DNA of 64,000 bases from Halobacterium zhouii (lineage in GTDB: Archaea > Halobacteriota > Halobacteria > Halobacteriales > Halobacteriaceae): contig NZ_CP089595.1 in NCBI RefSeq assembly GCF_021249405.1, positions 57,105-121,104 of the forward strand, in the 5' to 3' direction. The notes under the pieces are model-generated. The model was not told where the DNA came from. It did no database searches and saw only the letters and a program-made list of their open reading frames with translations. This document shows, one piece after another, positions 53,850 through 63,852 of the stretch. A program made the position numbers and the translations under genes. Each line of letters opens with the position of its first letter. The stretch's first letter is position 1.

Positions 53850-56800
53850 ATGACTAATCTACGTGACCGCGAGTGGCAGTCGATCTACGAGAGCAAGCCC
53901 GAGCAGGGACGCGCCCATCTCGTCAAGGACTTCTACGAACCCGCACTGGAACGCAGCCAACAATACGACCGGATTGCGGGCTACTTCTCCAGTACGGCAC
54001 TCGCGGCTGCTGCCAACGGCATTCACGCCCTCGTCGAGAACGATGGTGAAATGCGCCTCATCGTCGGCACCGAACTCTACGAGTCTGACCGTCCGGTTCT
54101 AGAGACGCTCACCGACCGCCTCGAGGAAAACCTCGAGGACCTCGATGACGAACGCCTGGATGCGAATCTCCGTATTCTCGCGCGTCTCCTCCGCGAGGGG
54201 CGGATCCACATCAAGGTCGCCTATCCACGCTCTCCCTCTCACGATTGGGAGATCTTCCATCCGAAAGTTGGACTCTTCCACGATAGCGACGGAAACACGA
54301 TTTCGTTCGAGGGCAGCGTCAACGAGACGGTCGGCGGCTGGGCTCGCAACTACGAGCGGTTCAAAGTTCATCGGTCGTGGGTTCCTGAACAGGCGGACTA
54401 CGTCGCCGGCGACGAGGAGACCTTCGAGCGACTGTGGAGTGATGAACACCCCTTCGTCGAAGTGTATGACCTCCCCGAGGCGATCGAAGAGGACATCATC
54501 GACTGGAAAGCCCCAGACACCGAGAGCGATCTCCAGGAAGCGATTCAGATCGCGAACGGTACAGCTCCGCCGACGGAGCGCGACAAAGCGAACATCATTC
54601 AGGATGGACCGCTCTCGCCCGGTGGGCTCGCACTGGCCGAGGAGGCGAGCACGATCACGCCGTGGCCGCATCAACGAGTTGTCTCGGACACACTCGTCAA
54701 TACGTATCCACAGAGCTTCTTGCTGTGTGACGAGGTGGGACTCGGGAAGACGATCGAGGCCGGTCTTACACTCTCCCGGCTCGGACTCACCGGCGAGCTG
54801 GAAACCGGGTTGTTGCTGGTTCCGGCGAGTCTGCAGCGGCAGTGGCAGGAAGAGCTCTGGGAGAAGTTCAACATCAACGCCGTCCGATTCGACCGGGACA
54901 CAGCGGGCGATCACGTATTCCGAGACGTCCGCGGTCGCGACCACTATCCACCATCGGCAACGGACCTCGACCTCACTGGGGAGCGCGAATGGGCGGACAG
55001 CCCCATCTGGCGGTTCCTCTACGAACAGCAGTCGACTGATGCCGATGCATCGTCGCCGCTGGATGGGCCGACGGTCGTCATTATGTCCTGGCACACGGCT
55101 CGTCTCGACGACCGGTGGGATCAGGTCGCTCCCTTAGATCGGGTATCCGACCGGTCTCGGAACGGCATCCCGGCAAGCTGTCGCGGACGCGACCACAATA
55201 CGGAAGACCGGATGGGCGTGTGGGACGCCGTCATCGTTGACGAGGCGCACAACGCCCGGCGTGGCAGTAATTTCTACGCCCTTCTCGAACAGCTTCGCGA
55301 TTATACGCACGCCTACTACCTGCTGACGGCTACCCCGATGCAATTGCACTCTGGCGAACTCTACGACCTGATGCAGTTGCTGGATCTTCCGGGTGGTTGG
55401 GATAACCGGGATACCTTCATGGAGTTCTTCGAAACTCGAGACGGGCTGTCGCAGGCCCTCAACGAGGTTCTCGACAACCCGAGTTCAGAGTCCGACGAAG
55501 CGGAGGCTTCCTGGGACACGCAAGCCACGCTCGATGGACTGGAACACCAAGACCGGCTCCCGACGGACCGACCGTTCTCCTCAAAAGTCTTCCAGCACCT
55601 TGCGGACGAACTCGAAATCAATGAGGACGGACAGGACCGTGCCATTGCCAAAGAGCGTGTGCTGACTGCGTGCCGACTCGCACGAGCCTATGGAGACGCC
55701 TACGACGGCTATCTCGAATATGTCGACGACGCGATGGCAGATTATGACATCGACCGCTTCGAGGCGAGCGAGGATACGAAACTCAAACGGCTCCTCTATC
55801 CTGAAGACGCCGACGAGTGGTTGATGGCGTCCCGCAGCGACCGACAGGACGCACTTGACGAACTTTCCCCGGGCGGTTGGCGAGTCATCCGCGATGTTCT
55901 CGCAGAGTCCACGCCCGTCGACGCGCTCATTCACCGGAATACACGGGATACACTCCGGAAGTACGAGGCAGTCGGTCTCCTCGATACGACCGTTCCGAAC
56001 CGAAATCCCGAACAACGGAAAATCGAACTCACCGAGGAGGCACGGGCGGTCTACGACCAGATCGACGAGTACACACGTGAATTCTACAAGCGAGCCCAAC
56101 AGACTGACGAAGCCCAAACACGCGCCATCGGGTTCGTGATGACCACGTACCGGCAGCGACTCACGTCGAGTGTCTATGCGATCAGCCAGAGCCTGAAACA
56201 CCGGCTTGAGACACTCCGGGCGCAACGAACCGTGCTTGCCGGACGGGAACGCGCTCGTGATCGGGACTATGGTGATGCGGAGCAGGTCGTCCTCGAAACG
56301 CTACAAAACGCGGACCTCGACGACGGGGACGTTCTGGATGAACTCGACGCTAGTAGCGACGACTTGGACCTCTCTGAACTCATCCCGAGCGTGACTGAAG
56401 AGGGGAAACAGCTTATCGAGGAAGAAATCGAGGCCCTGGAAGCGTTCGTCAACGACTTAGACTTGGTTGATACAGACCCGAAGATTCAGCAGCTGTACAA
56501 CGACCTCGACGAGCTGGACCGTGCTGGCCACAACCGGGTGATTGTCTTCACGCAGTACGCGGACACAATGGACTTCATCCGGGACAGTCTCGCGGACCTT
56601 CTTGGTGCAACAATCGCGACGTACTCTGGTCGTGGCGGCGAGCTGTACGACCCCGATTCTGAAACGTGGGAGCACGTCGGGAAAGAGCGCGTGAAGCGTG
56701 AATTCTCACGTGATGATGGGCAGGTCGATATCCTCGTCTGTACCGACTCCGCGAGTGAGGGGCTAAACCTACAGGAGTGTGGGGCGCTCATCAACTACGA

Positions 56801-57800
56801 CCTGCCGTGGAATCCGATGAGGGTTGAACAGCGTATCGGTCGGATTGACCGTATCGGCCAACGATTCGACGAGATTCGCATTCTCAACTACAGCTACGAG
56901 GATACGGTTGAGACGGACATCTACGATCGCCTTGACGACCGGATTGGCCTCTTCGAAAACGTCGTCGGTGAGATGCAACCCATACTCTCCGGCGTCAGCC
57001 AACAGATTCGAGATGCGACCTTGAACGCCGACAGCGCTGACGACCAGTCTGCGGTCGAATCAGCTGACCGCGAGTTCTCTGAAGAACTCGAAGAACGCGA
57101 TCAGGGCGACCGCGTCGATGTCGGAGAGTCACTCGAGGACGTCGACGACCTCGTCGCTCAGGATGTCGTCGACGAAGCAAAACTCGATGCGTGGCAGTCC
57201 TACAGTCACCCGGATCTCGTCGACGTCGGCGAGGAGGAGTACGAGTATCAACCCCCGTTCGAGACACCGAGTCTTCAGTCAGTGTTGGTCGATAACGACG
57301 CCCTTGCCGAGGCCGGTGTCGAATTCACCCCGGTTCACGAGATTGATTTCGAGTACGATGATGGAGACTTCGACTTTGCGGACAGTACATATCGTCTCTC
57401 GGTAGGTGACGCACCGATTGAGGTCCCAGCCGGGGATGGGGAACAGACGATTGCACAGGCTATTGCGACTGGTGCTGACGAAGTGGCGGTGACGTTCTCG
57501 GCTGTATGTGCTGACGAGTTCCCATCCGTTCAGCATCTTGCACCAGGTCATCCACTTCTAGGACAGCTCCTCACAGTACTGCAGGATGTGAGTAAGGATA
57601 CGTCGCGACTCCAACAGCGAATCGTAACTCGACCCGACCAAGACCAAGAGCCAGTCGTGTGTGCGTGGGGACGGGACGGCGTGTTCACCCGGATTGCAGG
57701 CGATGGGACTGTGACTGAAAATGGACAGATGGATTCCCTTCCGACGTGGTGTGATCAATTCCTCGACAACCGAGAGAAGTCAACAAAGCAGCCACAGTAG
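53850..57800 (+). CDS. PLD-nuclease/SNF2-helicase fusion of the defence system
   Basis: This is a 1316-residue protein. Residues about 30-200 are a phospholipase-D-like domain with F-H-P-K-V-G-L-F (a single H-x-K motif) and N-E-T-V-G-G-W. A superfamily 2 SNF2-like helicase follows: D-E-V-G-L-G-K-T (296-303), D-E-A-H near 463 and the C-terminal part with V-F-T-Q-Y-A-D, then G-L-N-L-Q-E-C, then Q-R-I-G-R-I-D-R-I-G-Q. The PLD part could cut DNA while the helicase tracks along it. It resembles HMA-type or DISARM-type helicases. It begins 17 bases after the methylase and ends the operon. Confidence 0.88.
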   Translation: MTNLRDREWQSIYESKPEQGRAHLVKDFYEPALERSQQYDRIAGYFSSTALAAAANGIHALVENDGEMRLIVGTELYESDRPVLETLTDRLEENLEDLDDERLDANLRILARLLREGRIHIKVAYPRSPSHDWEIFHPKVGLFHDSDGNTISFEGSVNETVGGWARNYERFKVHRSWVPEQADYVAGDEETFERLWSDEHPFVEVYDLPEAIEEDIIDWKAPDTESDLQEAIQIANGTAPPTERDKANIIQDGPLSPGGLALAEEASTITPWPHQRVVSDTLVNTYPQSFLLCDEVGLGKTIEAGLTLSRLGLTGELETGLLLVPASLQRQWQEELWEKFNINAVRFDRDTAGDHVFRDVRGRDHYPPSATDLDLTGEREWADSPIWRFLYEQQSTDADASSPLDGPTVVIMSWHTARLDDRWDQVAPLDRVSDRSRNGIPASCRGRDHNTEDRMGVWDAVIVDEAHNARRGSNFYALLEQLRDYTHAYYLLTATPMQLHSGELYDLMQLLDLPGGWDNRDTFMEFFETRDGLSQALNEVLDNPSSESDEAEASWDTQATLDGLEHQDRLPTDRPFSSKVFQHLADELEINEDGQDRAIAKERVLTACRLARAYGDAYDGYLEYVDDAMADYDIDRFEASEDTKLKRLLYPEDADEWLMASRSDRQDALDELSPGGWRVIRDVLAESTPVDALIHRNTRDTLRKYEAVGLLDTTVPNRNPEQRKIELTEEARAVYDQIDEYTREFYKRAQQTDEAQTRAIGFVMTTYRQRLTSSVYAISQSLKHRLETLRAQRTVLAGRERARDRDYGDAEQVVLETLQNADLDDGDVLDELDASSDDLDLSELIPSVTEEGKQLIEEEIEALEAFVNDLDLVDTDPKIQQLYNDLDELDRAGHNRVIVFTQYADTMDFIRDSLADLLGATIATYSGRGGELYDPDSETWEHVGKERVKREFSRDDGQVDILVCTDSASEGLNLQECGALINYDLPWNPMRVEQRIGRIDRIGQRFDEIRILNYSYEDTVETDIYDRLDDRIGLFENVVGEMQPILSGVSQQIRDATLNADSADDQSAVESADREFSEELEERDQGDRVDVGESLEDVDDLVAQDVVDEAKLDAWQSYSHPDLVDVGEEEYEYQPPFETPSLQSVLVDNDALAEAGVEFTPVHEIDFEYDDGDFDFADSTYRLSVGDAPIEVPAGDGEQTIAQAIATGADEVAVTFSAVCADEFPSVQHLAPGHPLLGQLLTVLQDVSKDTSRLQQRIVTRPDQDQEPVVCAWGRDGVFTRIAGDGTVTENGQMDSLPTWCDQFLDNREKSTKQPQ

Positions 57801-57843
57801 CTGGGTAGTTTTGTAAGCATGGACTTCCCAGATGAACCAATAG

Positions 57844-58080
57844 ATGCCAAATACTGCTCTTGAAGCAAATCTCCGCGCTATCGGAGACGGTGCGAGACTG
57901 GAACAGTTAGCTGTTGACTTGCTTGGTCGAGAAGGATACGACGTCGTTCAACCGGCGTTAGGGGTCCGGATGGTGGGAGAGATGCACTTTTTGAATGCTC
58001 GGGAAAATCTGGCGTGCTCCATTAGCTATCTCTTTGTGGCTCCGATTAGACTCGGACAATATGCCGAAGCCGGATATTGA
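57844..58080 (+). pseudogene. Truncated Mrr-like restriction endonuclease fragment
   Basis: The first 40 residues read like the start of a haloarchaeal Mrr-type endonuclease (I-G-D-G-A-R-L-E-Q-L-A-V-D-L-L-G-R-E-G-Y-D). The expected G-x-D-G-x-D nuclease core is missing, because the sequence turns to unrelated residues after G-V-R-M. The frame then runs into the next gene. It is a remnant left by deletion or recombination at the edge of the cassette, not a working enzyme. Confidence 0.6.
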
Positions 58081-58636
58081 AGTCCTCGACGACGGCGACG
58101 CCTATCCATATTCGTCGCATATCAGCGTAGACGGTACAGAACTCCAGCTGGGCGATCTTCTTCTCGTGTTTGATTCTCCCAATGACAATAGTGTCAGCTT
58201 CTTCGAGCGTGTCTATGGGTTCACTTGGCCGGGAATCATCACTCACGTCGTCGATGGGCCGGTTCCTGCTGAGTTTCACAATTTCGAGGACTTTGCTGCG
58301 GATCTCGACAGCGGGAAGATCGCGGTCGCCAGCAAACGCGAGCAAACGAGCTTCTTTGTCGACGAAGACACCGTCCGCACTATCACCCTCTACCGATACC
58401 AGTACCAGGGCGGGTGGCAGCCGATTGTGATTGATGAGCGACGAAATCCACTTGAGGACACTCCTCTCGCCCAATCTGTAGCTCTTTGCGATGACGGTGA
58501 GCAGGTGATCGAAGAACTACTCCTGACAATCTCTCCAGAGGGAGAGCAGGAGTTTGAGCACATCCAAGAGTTCCTTGTGTCTGCTGGCTATCGGTCTGAA
58601 TTGATCCCAGCTGTTAATGAAGTCCTCGAAAACTGA
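58061..58636 (+). CDS. Hypothetical protein in defence island
   Basis: From ATG 58061 the protein has 191 residues; the upstream part of the frame overlaps the Mrr fragment and is rejected. It is an alpha/beta protein with G-D-L-L-L-V-F-D-S-P-N-D-N, F-F-E-R-V-Y-G-F-T-W-P-G and a C-terminal helical pair. The family is unknown to me. Its stop overlaps the possible GTG/ATG region of the next gene (58617-58659), suggesting a shared transcript with the membrane protein that follows. Confidence 0.6.
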   Translation: MPKPDIEVLDDGDAYPYSSHISVDGTELQLGDLLLVFDSPNDNSVSFFERVYGFTWPGIITHVVDGPVPAEFHNFEDFAADLDSGKIAVASKREQTSFFVDEDTVRTITLYRYQYQGGWQPIVIDERRNPLEDTPLAQSVALCDDGEQVIEELLLTISPEGEQEFEHIQEFLVSAGYRSELIPAVNEVLEN

Positions 58637-58658
58637 TGAATTCTTTTGGAATCAACAA

Positions 58659-59135
58659 ATGGTCGGGATAGAAACGCTTGCTACCGTAGGCTTAGGCCTA
58701 GATGCTGCTGGTGCCCTAATGGTCGTCCTTCCTGAGTTCGAACAATTTCGGGCATACAAAACACCTGAGGATGAAATCCAACAAATCGAACAGGGCCGAG
58801 TAACTCTCCTGAGCGAAGGGAAACTGACCTCGGATGATTCTGGATTTGAGGCCGTATGTGAGGCACTCGACGGGCGAGTCGAGGTACATGGCCCAATAAA
58901 GGAGATCGTCGTCGTAAGCCTGGAGGACGAGCCCGACGCTGTCGAAGTTCGATATCACACCGATGGGGACGCGATTCACGCTCGCGACGGACGAATTTCT
59001 CGAACACTCGTCGATCGATATATCGAACGCCACGTTCACCAGCTTGAACAGCGGGCCCGCGAGTGGTATCTTCGGGCTGGCAGTTCTCTCCTCTTATTCG
59101 GCTTCTTGCTCCAGATTGCTGCGTCTCTCTTATGA
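58659..59135 (+). CDS. Small membrane protein in defence island
   Basis: From ATG 58659 the protein has 158 residues (172 if an earlier start at 58617 is used). There is one hydrophobic helix at the N-terminus (T-L-A-T-V-G-L-G-L-D-A-A-G-A-L-M-V-V-L) and one at the C-terminus (L-L-L-F-G-F-L-L-Q-I-A-A-S-L-L). A charged domain of about 110 residues lies between them, on one side of the membrane. Two-helix proteins next to nuclease modules can be membrane effectors of abortive infection; here this is only a guess. No catalytic motif is visible. Confidence 0.6.
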   Translation: MVGIETLATVGLGLDAAGALMVVLPEFEQFRAYKTPEDEIQQIEQGRVTLLSEGKLTSDDSGFEAVCEALDGRVEVHGPIKEIVVVSLEDEPDAVEVRYHTDGDAIHARDGRISRTLVDRYIERHVHQLEQRAREWYLRAGSSLLLFGFLLQIAASLL

Positions 59136-59178
59136 CATCTGCTCTCGATAGACGGCGGAAGGGTGTGCGGTGGCCGGG

Positions 59179-60084
59179 TTACCGTTCTATTGCTTCTCTG
59201 AGTTCACTCCCTGGGGAGCCAAAGATGTTGTCGAACTCCTCAGGTTGGTCCTCTGCAAATGTTCGGAGTTCCTCTCGCGATGTGATCCCGTATTCGAGCG
59301 CTAGGTAATCCTTGGTCGCCGCCCCAATTCGAGGGAGTTCGGCGAGATCGTCCTCGTATTCCAGCTGATGCGCTTTCAACCACGCGTGAGACTGTTCAAG
59401 GGCTTCCTCGGGGGTTAACGACTCATCAGGTCCCGCTTCGATTGAACGGCCTTTCCGATACCAGGCGTTCCGCTCTGCTTCTGGTGCGTTGCACGCGATT
59501 GTAGTACTCCCGTCCGGCGCCGGACTGATGGTAAGGTTGAACCGCCCGGCCGAAACCCATCGAATCCGGTTTGAGGACGCCTCCACGAGGTCCCATCCAG
59601 TGAACGAGTCCTTTGGATTCAGTTGCTGTAGCGGGCCTGTATCACCGAATGCACTCCCCGATGAGAAGCCATCGAGATGGTTTGTCGCGATACTGGAGAC
59701 GACATCGCGGTCCACACCCGTATCTTTGGAGATATCGATCGGATCCGCTGTCCCCAGGAGGTCGTCGACCGTTGTGTATCCTGCGTCAGCAAACGCCACG
59801 AGCCGGTCACGATTCAATAGGTCCTCGTGATGCAGCTGGTCATCAATCCCTGCTTCCTTGAGGTGGTGAAGATACTCCTGGGCGACCGAGTCCTCGAAGC
59901 GGACGTTCCCAGCTTCTATTCTGTTCGCTTTGAGCGCTTCAATGAGTGCTGAAAGGGAGTATGAGGATTTGAACAGCGGATTCCACTCTTCCTCGTCATC
60001 GTCAAATACCTCTATGTCGGTTTCTGGTTTGAAGTAGATGGGTCGATTGGCGTTGGCAAATTCGAGAAGTGAGACTGACACCAT
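59179..60084 (-). CDS. Helix-hairpin-helix protein
   Basis: The 301-residue protein has two helix-hairpin-helix segments. One is around residues 105-150 with A-D-A-G-Y-T-T-V-D-D-L-L-G-T-A-D-P. The other is near the C-terminus, L-P-R-I-G-A-A-T-K-D-Y-L-A-L-E-Y-G, which resembles the HhH of DNA-repair and nuclease subunits. The first 90 residues are strand-rich with D-I-E-V-F-D-D-D-E-E-E-W. It binds DNA non-specifically by analogy. It is divergent from the CoiA-like gene, with a shared 108-base promoter region. Confidence 0.65.
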   Translation of the reverse strand: MVSVSLLEFANANRPIYFKPETDIEVFDDDEEEWNPLFKSSYSLSALIEALKANRIEAGNVRFEDSVAQEYLHHLKEAGIDDQLHHEDLLNRDRLVAFADAGYTTVDDLLGTADPIDISKDTGVDRDVVSSIATNHLDGFSSGSAFGDTGPLQQLNPKDSFTGWDLVEASSNRIRWVSAGRFNLTISPAPDGSTTIACNAPEAERNAWYRKGRSIEAGPDESLTPEEALEQSHAWLKAHQLEYEDDLAELPRIGAATKDYLALEYGITSREELRTFAEDQPEEFDNIFGSPGSELREAIER

Positions 60085-60192
60085 TCTTACTGATGGCTGA
60101 CTGACTCTCGGATTAAATAGATGTACCTCTCAATCGAGGGGCACAACAGGGGTATTATTCTATAGGTGGACTGCTAAACTGCGACAACTAGT

Positions 60193-61299
60193 ATGCCGTT
60201 CTTGGCCCTCCACGACGGTACCGATGTTATCCCGAATCAGGTACAGAAAGGGGATCTCCTCGAGTGCCCGAAGTGCGGCGATCAATTAAAAATTCGCGAC
60301 TCCCATCGCCGGAAGGGGTCGTTCGTCGCGCGGCATTTCTACCACGCTGCTGAAGAGGAGACGGACTGTGGCGGTGAATCTCCACCTCATTTGCGGATGA
60401 AGTCAATCGCGTATTCGAAGCTCACGACCGAGTATCCCGACGCTACAATAGGACTAGAACAGCAGCTGGGTGACCGGCGTGCCGATATTCTCGTTGAGTT
60501 TCCACAGCCTCGATTCCCTGAAGGCCGGGGCATCGGCGTCGAAGTACAGCACAAACACGAGGACAAGGATGTCGACGCAGTAACCGCTGAGTATCTTGCT
60601 GCAGAGTACAGCGTCCTCTGGTTGGGAGAAGAGGACTTCTCCGGATTCAACGTCGATCTCTCTGGCATTCTCCCGACCTGGCCTCACGCGGTCCAACACG
60701 ACTTCAGCGACGGGTATCACGGCGTCATCCACTGGCTCCGACAATCAAAGCCAGCCAATCCCTCGATGGACGTCGTCCTGCCGCGAGAATATCTAGCTGA
60801 ACACAGCGAGGGGCTTCGTCGAGCATGGGAGTACGGGAAGTTCGATCAGGGAGGGCAATCGGACTGGAACGATCTCGGATTCTGGTGGTTGAGTGCCTCG
60901 TATGACCCATACCAGAAGTGGTTCAAACTCACCGAAACGCCTGACGGGCGGACGATGCTTCAGCTCGGGAAGCAGGTCCGCGGTACTGAACACGTGCTCG
61001 CTCCAGTTCAGACTGAACACTCTCGGAATCGGGGGAAGGTTCACAGCTTGGCTTACGAGGTTGATTCAGCAGATACCTCCGCTGGCGAATGGGCAGATAT
61101 CGAAAAGGCGTGGCTGGAAACCGGCTTACAGAGCACTTCGGTTATCTTCAAGCTCGTTGCAACTCCGAGCGGGGAGCTCGCTCTTTCGCTGGGAAAGTAC
61201 AAGGAACACAGCGACGATGGCGAGTTCATTACCGTCTCTACCGAGTTCAAGCGTAATCTCAAAGAGAGTCTCCACGAACTCGCTAACCTTCTGGGGTGA
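60193..61299 (+). CDS. CoiA-like nuclease-domain protein
   Basis: The 368-residue protein has an N-terminal zinc-binding part (L-E-C-P-K-C-G-D-Q-L) and a histidine-cysteine segment (F-Y-H-A-A-E-E-E-T-D-C). A PD-(D/E)XK-like nuclease core follows: L-G-D-R-R-A-D-I-L-V-E-F (Asp) and G-I-G-V-E-V-Q-H-K-H (Glu-x-Gln/Lys). This layout is that of the competence protein CoiA family, with no C-terminal competence-specific domain recognised. In a defence island it could act as a DNA-degrading effector. It is followed 63 bases later by the DUF262/DUF1524 gene. Confidence 0.75.
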   Translation: MPFLALHDGTDVIPNQVQKGDLLECPKCGDQLKIRDSHRRKGSFVARHFYHAAEEETDCGGESPPHLRMKSIAYSKLTTEYPDATIGLEQQLGDRRADILVEFPQPRFPEGRGIGVEVQHKHEDKDVDAVTAEYLAAEYSVLWLGEEDFSGFNVDLSGILPTWPHAVQHDFSDGYHGVIHWLRQSKPANPSMDVVLPREYLAEHSEGLRRAWEYGKFDQGGQSDWNDLGFWWLSASYDPYQKWFKLTETPDGRTMLQLGKQVRGTEHVLAPVQTEHSRNRGKVHSLAYEVDSADTSAGEWADIEKAWLETGLQSTSVIFKLVATPSGELALSLGKYKEHSDDGEFITVSTEFKRNLKESLHELANLLG

Positions 61300-61362
61300 C
61301 CTGACTCGGCCCGGAAACCCGCCCACAACGGTAAATGGACGGACTACAAACAGCAGTTAATA

Positions 61363-63804
61363 ATGTCGGACGAGGTTGACGATTTGTATGATAAGTACAT
61401 CGACTACGATGGCAGAGATCTCGATACTCGGAATGTCGGTGATGGGAAAGTAGTTCGGCCGATTACGGCCGAGAATTTCGAGATGGAGAAACGGACTCTG
61501 GGGGAGGTTCTCACCGATCAGAAGTTCAACGTACCAGAGTACCAGCGACTGTACTCGTGGAAGAACATCCACCACGAACAGTATTGGTCGGACATCGAGC
61601 AGTTCGTTAATGCCGACTTGGTCGCTGACCGACGCGAAGTTTCTGACGTGTTCTTCAGCTCGATGTACTTCGCTGTCAACGACGACAAACAGGTGTATGA
61701 GGTCATAGACGGCCAACAGCGGCTGACGACGACACACCTGCTGTTGCGCGTCCTTATGGAGCACCTCGAGGACGTCGATCCAGCCTCTATCGAGGACGAT
61801 ACCCTGGCGGAGTTCCGGGACTACGGGATCGGGCGAATCACCGATATCCTCTATGTGGAGGAGTCGTTCGGCAAACGTGAGCCCCGGCTCACGCTGAACA
61901 AACACGACGCTGAATTTTTCAAAGCCCTCATGATGGGGCCCTCCGCCCAGGTGGACTACCTCAAGAACGAGGCCGACTTCAGCATTCACGGGAACAACAG
62001 CGATGCGGTGCAAGTCTCGGAGTGTCTGGACCGGTTCGGCACTACGGACGATGACCTCGCGGACTTGGATACTGACTCGCTCTCCTCGGGGGCGTTCTTC
62101 AAACTGTACCGCTCACACCGGCGGTTGTTGAACGCTTACGAGTTCTACGACAAGAAGATTAGCGGCGTCGTCGCCGACGCCGACACGCCGGACGAGTCGG
62201 TGCGAGCGCTCGTGAATATCCTTAACTACGTCTACAACTCCTACCACGTCGGGGAGTACCTGATTCGAGAGGCGGAGTCGGACTTCCGGATGCAGATCTT
62301 CGAGATTTTGAACGACCGCGGCGTCGATCTGACGAAGATCGACCGTATCAGGGCGGCGGTCGTGAACGCGTTCTTCGATACCGACGTGAAAGACGAGTAC
62401 GTCGACAAGTGGGAGGACATCGTGGTGGCGTTCGCAACCGATGGTGATGCCATCGACGACTACCTCTCGATCTATCTGAGTATCGTCGACGATGGCATCG
62501 ACAGGATTGGTGACGCGAGCGCCGAACTGACCAACGCCTTCGACACGCGGAACATCGACTCGGATGTCGTCCCGCGGCTTCGGAATCTCGATGAAGCGAA
62601 GGCTTTCCTCGACTACGCGCACGACCTCGTCGACTACTATCAAGATATCACGACCACGGAGCTCGCCGCTGACGATCTTGAGTTAGCCAGTCACCGAGAG
62701 CAGTGTCGGGAAATCCTTGTTCGCCTCAATAACCAACAGATGGACCAGTGGCGGCCATTCGTCCTGGCGCTCTACTATCACACCAATCCTGAATCGGAAC
62801 GGGATGCAGCACAGTTCCACTGCGTACTAGAGACCATCGAGAAACTCAACCTGCGACGCCTCCTCATCTCTGAACGTCCGAGTATTTTCCGCGAGGTCTT
62901 CATCGAGGCCGTCGAGGAGTTCAATCTCGCACCAACTGCCGACGCCACTCCAGATAGTGTATACGAGACTTCTCGAGAGTACCTCATCACCGAGATGCGT
63001 TCCTCTACGCCGACGCTGTTCGGCGATCGGTTCGTCGATACGGTCGTCCAGACGCAGTCCTGGAGTACCGGAACGGCGCGACTGCTCTTCGGGAAGATCG
63101 CCCAGGATCACTTCGACGACAGTAGTCGTGCCGTCGAGCGAGACCTGAACATGGGGAACATCCATCTCGAACACGTCCTCCCGCAGACTCCCGTCAGCGA
63201 CCCGGAAGACCCGACGTGGCTTCGGGAGTTTTTCAAACTCGACTCGGAGCCGGACATCGAGATCGCGTCAGAGATCGAACGCTATATCGAGCTGGTGCAG
63301 CGCTCTGATCTCGACGAAGAGGAGGAGCGACTGAAAGACAATATCTCGGAGTTCATCACGCAGGGGTTCATCGACGATATCGGGAACTTCCTCCTGCTCC
63401 GTGACACCGATAATATCGGGGCGAGTAATCGGCCACTCGCCGAGAAGATGACGCAGTACTACTCCGAGATAGACGGTTTCGCCAGTATCTACCCCAATCG
63501 GTATTTCACGGCCGAATACGGCAACGTCGATCGCGACTCCCTCGACAAACTCCGTGAGCAGCACGATGGCGGTGACGTTTCGAATGTGGACGCCGATGTA
63601 GTGGCGTATTTCAACTCCTTCTGGACTTACGAGACTCTGCAGGATCGACGAATCGAGCTCCTCTTGGATATTTTGTCGACGCTTCGATTCGATTCGTTTG
63701 AGGACGAGTTCGGGATTGAATCCGACCAAGATGAGGTACGCCACGAAATTCGAGGGAAGACGGACCAAGAGTTCGAGAAACGTCTGTCCGTCCGATCGCT
63801 TTAA
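61363..63804 (+). CDS. GmrSD-type DUF262/DUF1524 nuclease
   Basis: The 813-residue protein has the DUF262 (ParB-like NTPase) motif V-I-D-G-Q-Q-R-L-T-T (114-123) with the preceding P-E-Y-Q-R-L-Y-S-W. A long helical linker leads to the DUF1524 HNH nuclease motif I-H-L-E-H-V-L-P-Q near residue 604, whose histidines are intact. GmrSD enzymes are type IV restriction systems that cleave modified (for example glucosylated) cytosine DNA. The two domains are fused here, as in many single-gene variants. The start at 61363 follows an AT-rich sequence with TAATA. It is the last gene in the window. Confidence 0.88.
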   Translation: MSDEVDDLYDKYIDYDGRDLDTRNVGDGKVVRPITAENFEMEKRTLGEVLTDQKFNVPEYQRLYSWKNIHHEQYWSDIEQFVNADLVADRREVSDVFFSSMYFAVNDDKQVYEVIDGQQRLTTTHLLLRVLMEHLEDVDPASIEDDTLAEFRDYGIGRITDILYVEESFGKREPRLTLNKHDAEFFKALMMGPSAQVDYLKNEADFSIHGNNSDAVQVSECLDRFGTTDDDLADLDTDSLSSGAFFKLYRSHRRLLNAYEFYDKKISGVVADADTPDESVRALVNILNYVYNSYHVGEYLIREAESDFRMQIFEILNDRGVDLTKIDRIRAAVVNAFFDTDVKDEYVDKWEDIVVAFATDGDAIDDYLSIYLSIVDDGIDRIGDASAELTNAFDTRNIDSDVVPRLRNLDEAKAFLDYAHDLVDYYQDITTTELAADDLELASHREQCREILVRLNNQQMDQWRPFVLALYYHTNPESERDAAQFHCVLETIEKLNLRRLLISERPSIFREVFIEAVEEFNLAPTADATPDSVYETSREYLITEMRSSTPTLFGDRFVDTVVQTQSWSTGTARLLFGKIAQDHFDDSSRAVERDLNMGNIHLEHVLPQTPVSDPEDPTWLREFFKLDSEPDIEIASEIERYIELVQRSDLDEEEERLKDNISEFITQGFIDDIGNFLLLRDTDNIGASNRPLAEKMTQYYSEIDGFASIYPNRYFTAEYGNVDRDSLDKLREQHDGGDVSNVDADVVAYFNSFWTYETLQDRRIELLLDILSTLRFDSFEDEFGIESDQDEVRHEIRGKTDQEFEKRLSVRSL

Positions 63805-63810
63805 CCCCCT

Positions 63811-63852
63811 CTGAGAAGTCGGTTTTGCGAGTATCTGTCGAAGCCTTCTCAG
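63811..63852. terminator. Inverted repeat after the DUF262 gene
   Basis: CTGAGAAG (63811-63818) and CTTCTCAG (63845-63852) are perfect eight-base arms four bases after the last gene. A TTTT run lies inside the loop, not after the stem, so its role as terminator is uncertain. The remaining sequence to 64000 is AT-rich, with GAA/CGAA-rich tracts and no gene. Confidence 0.4.
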
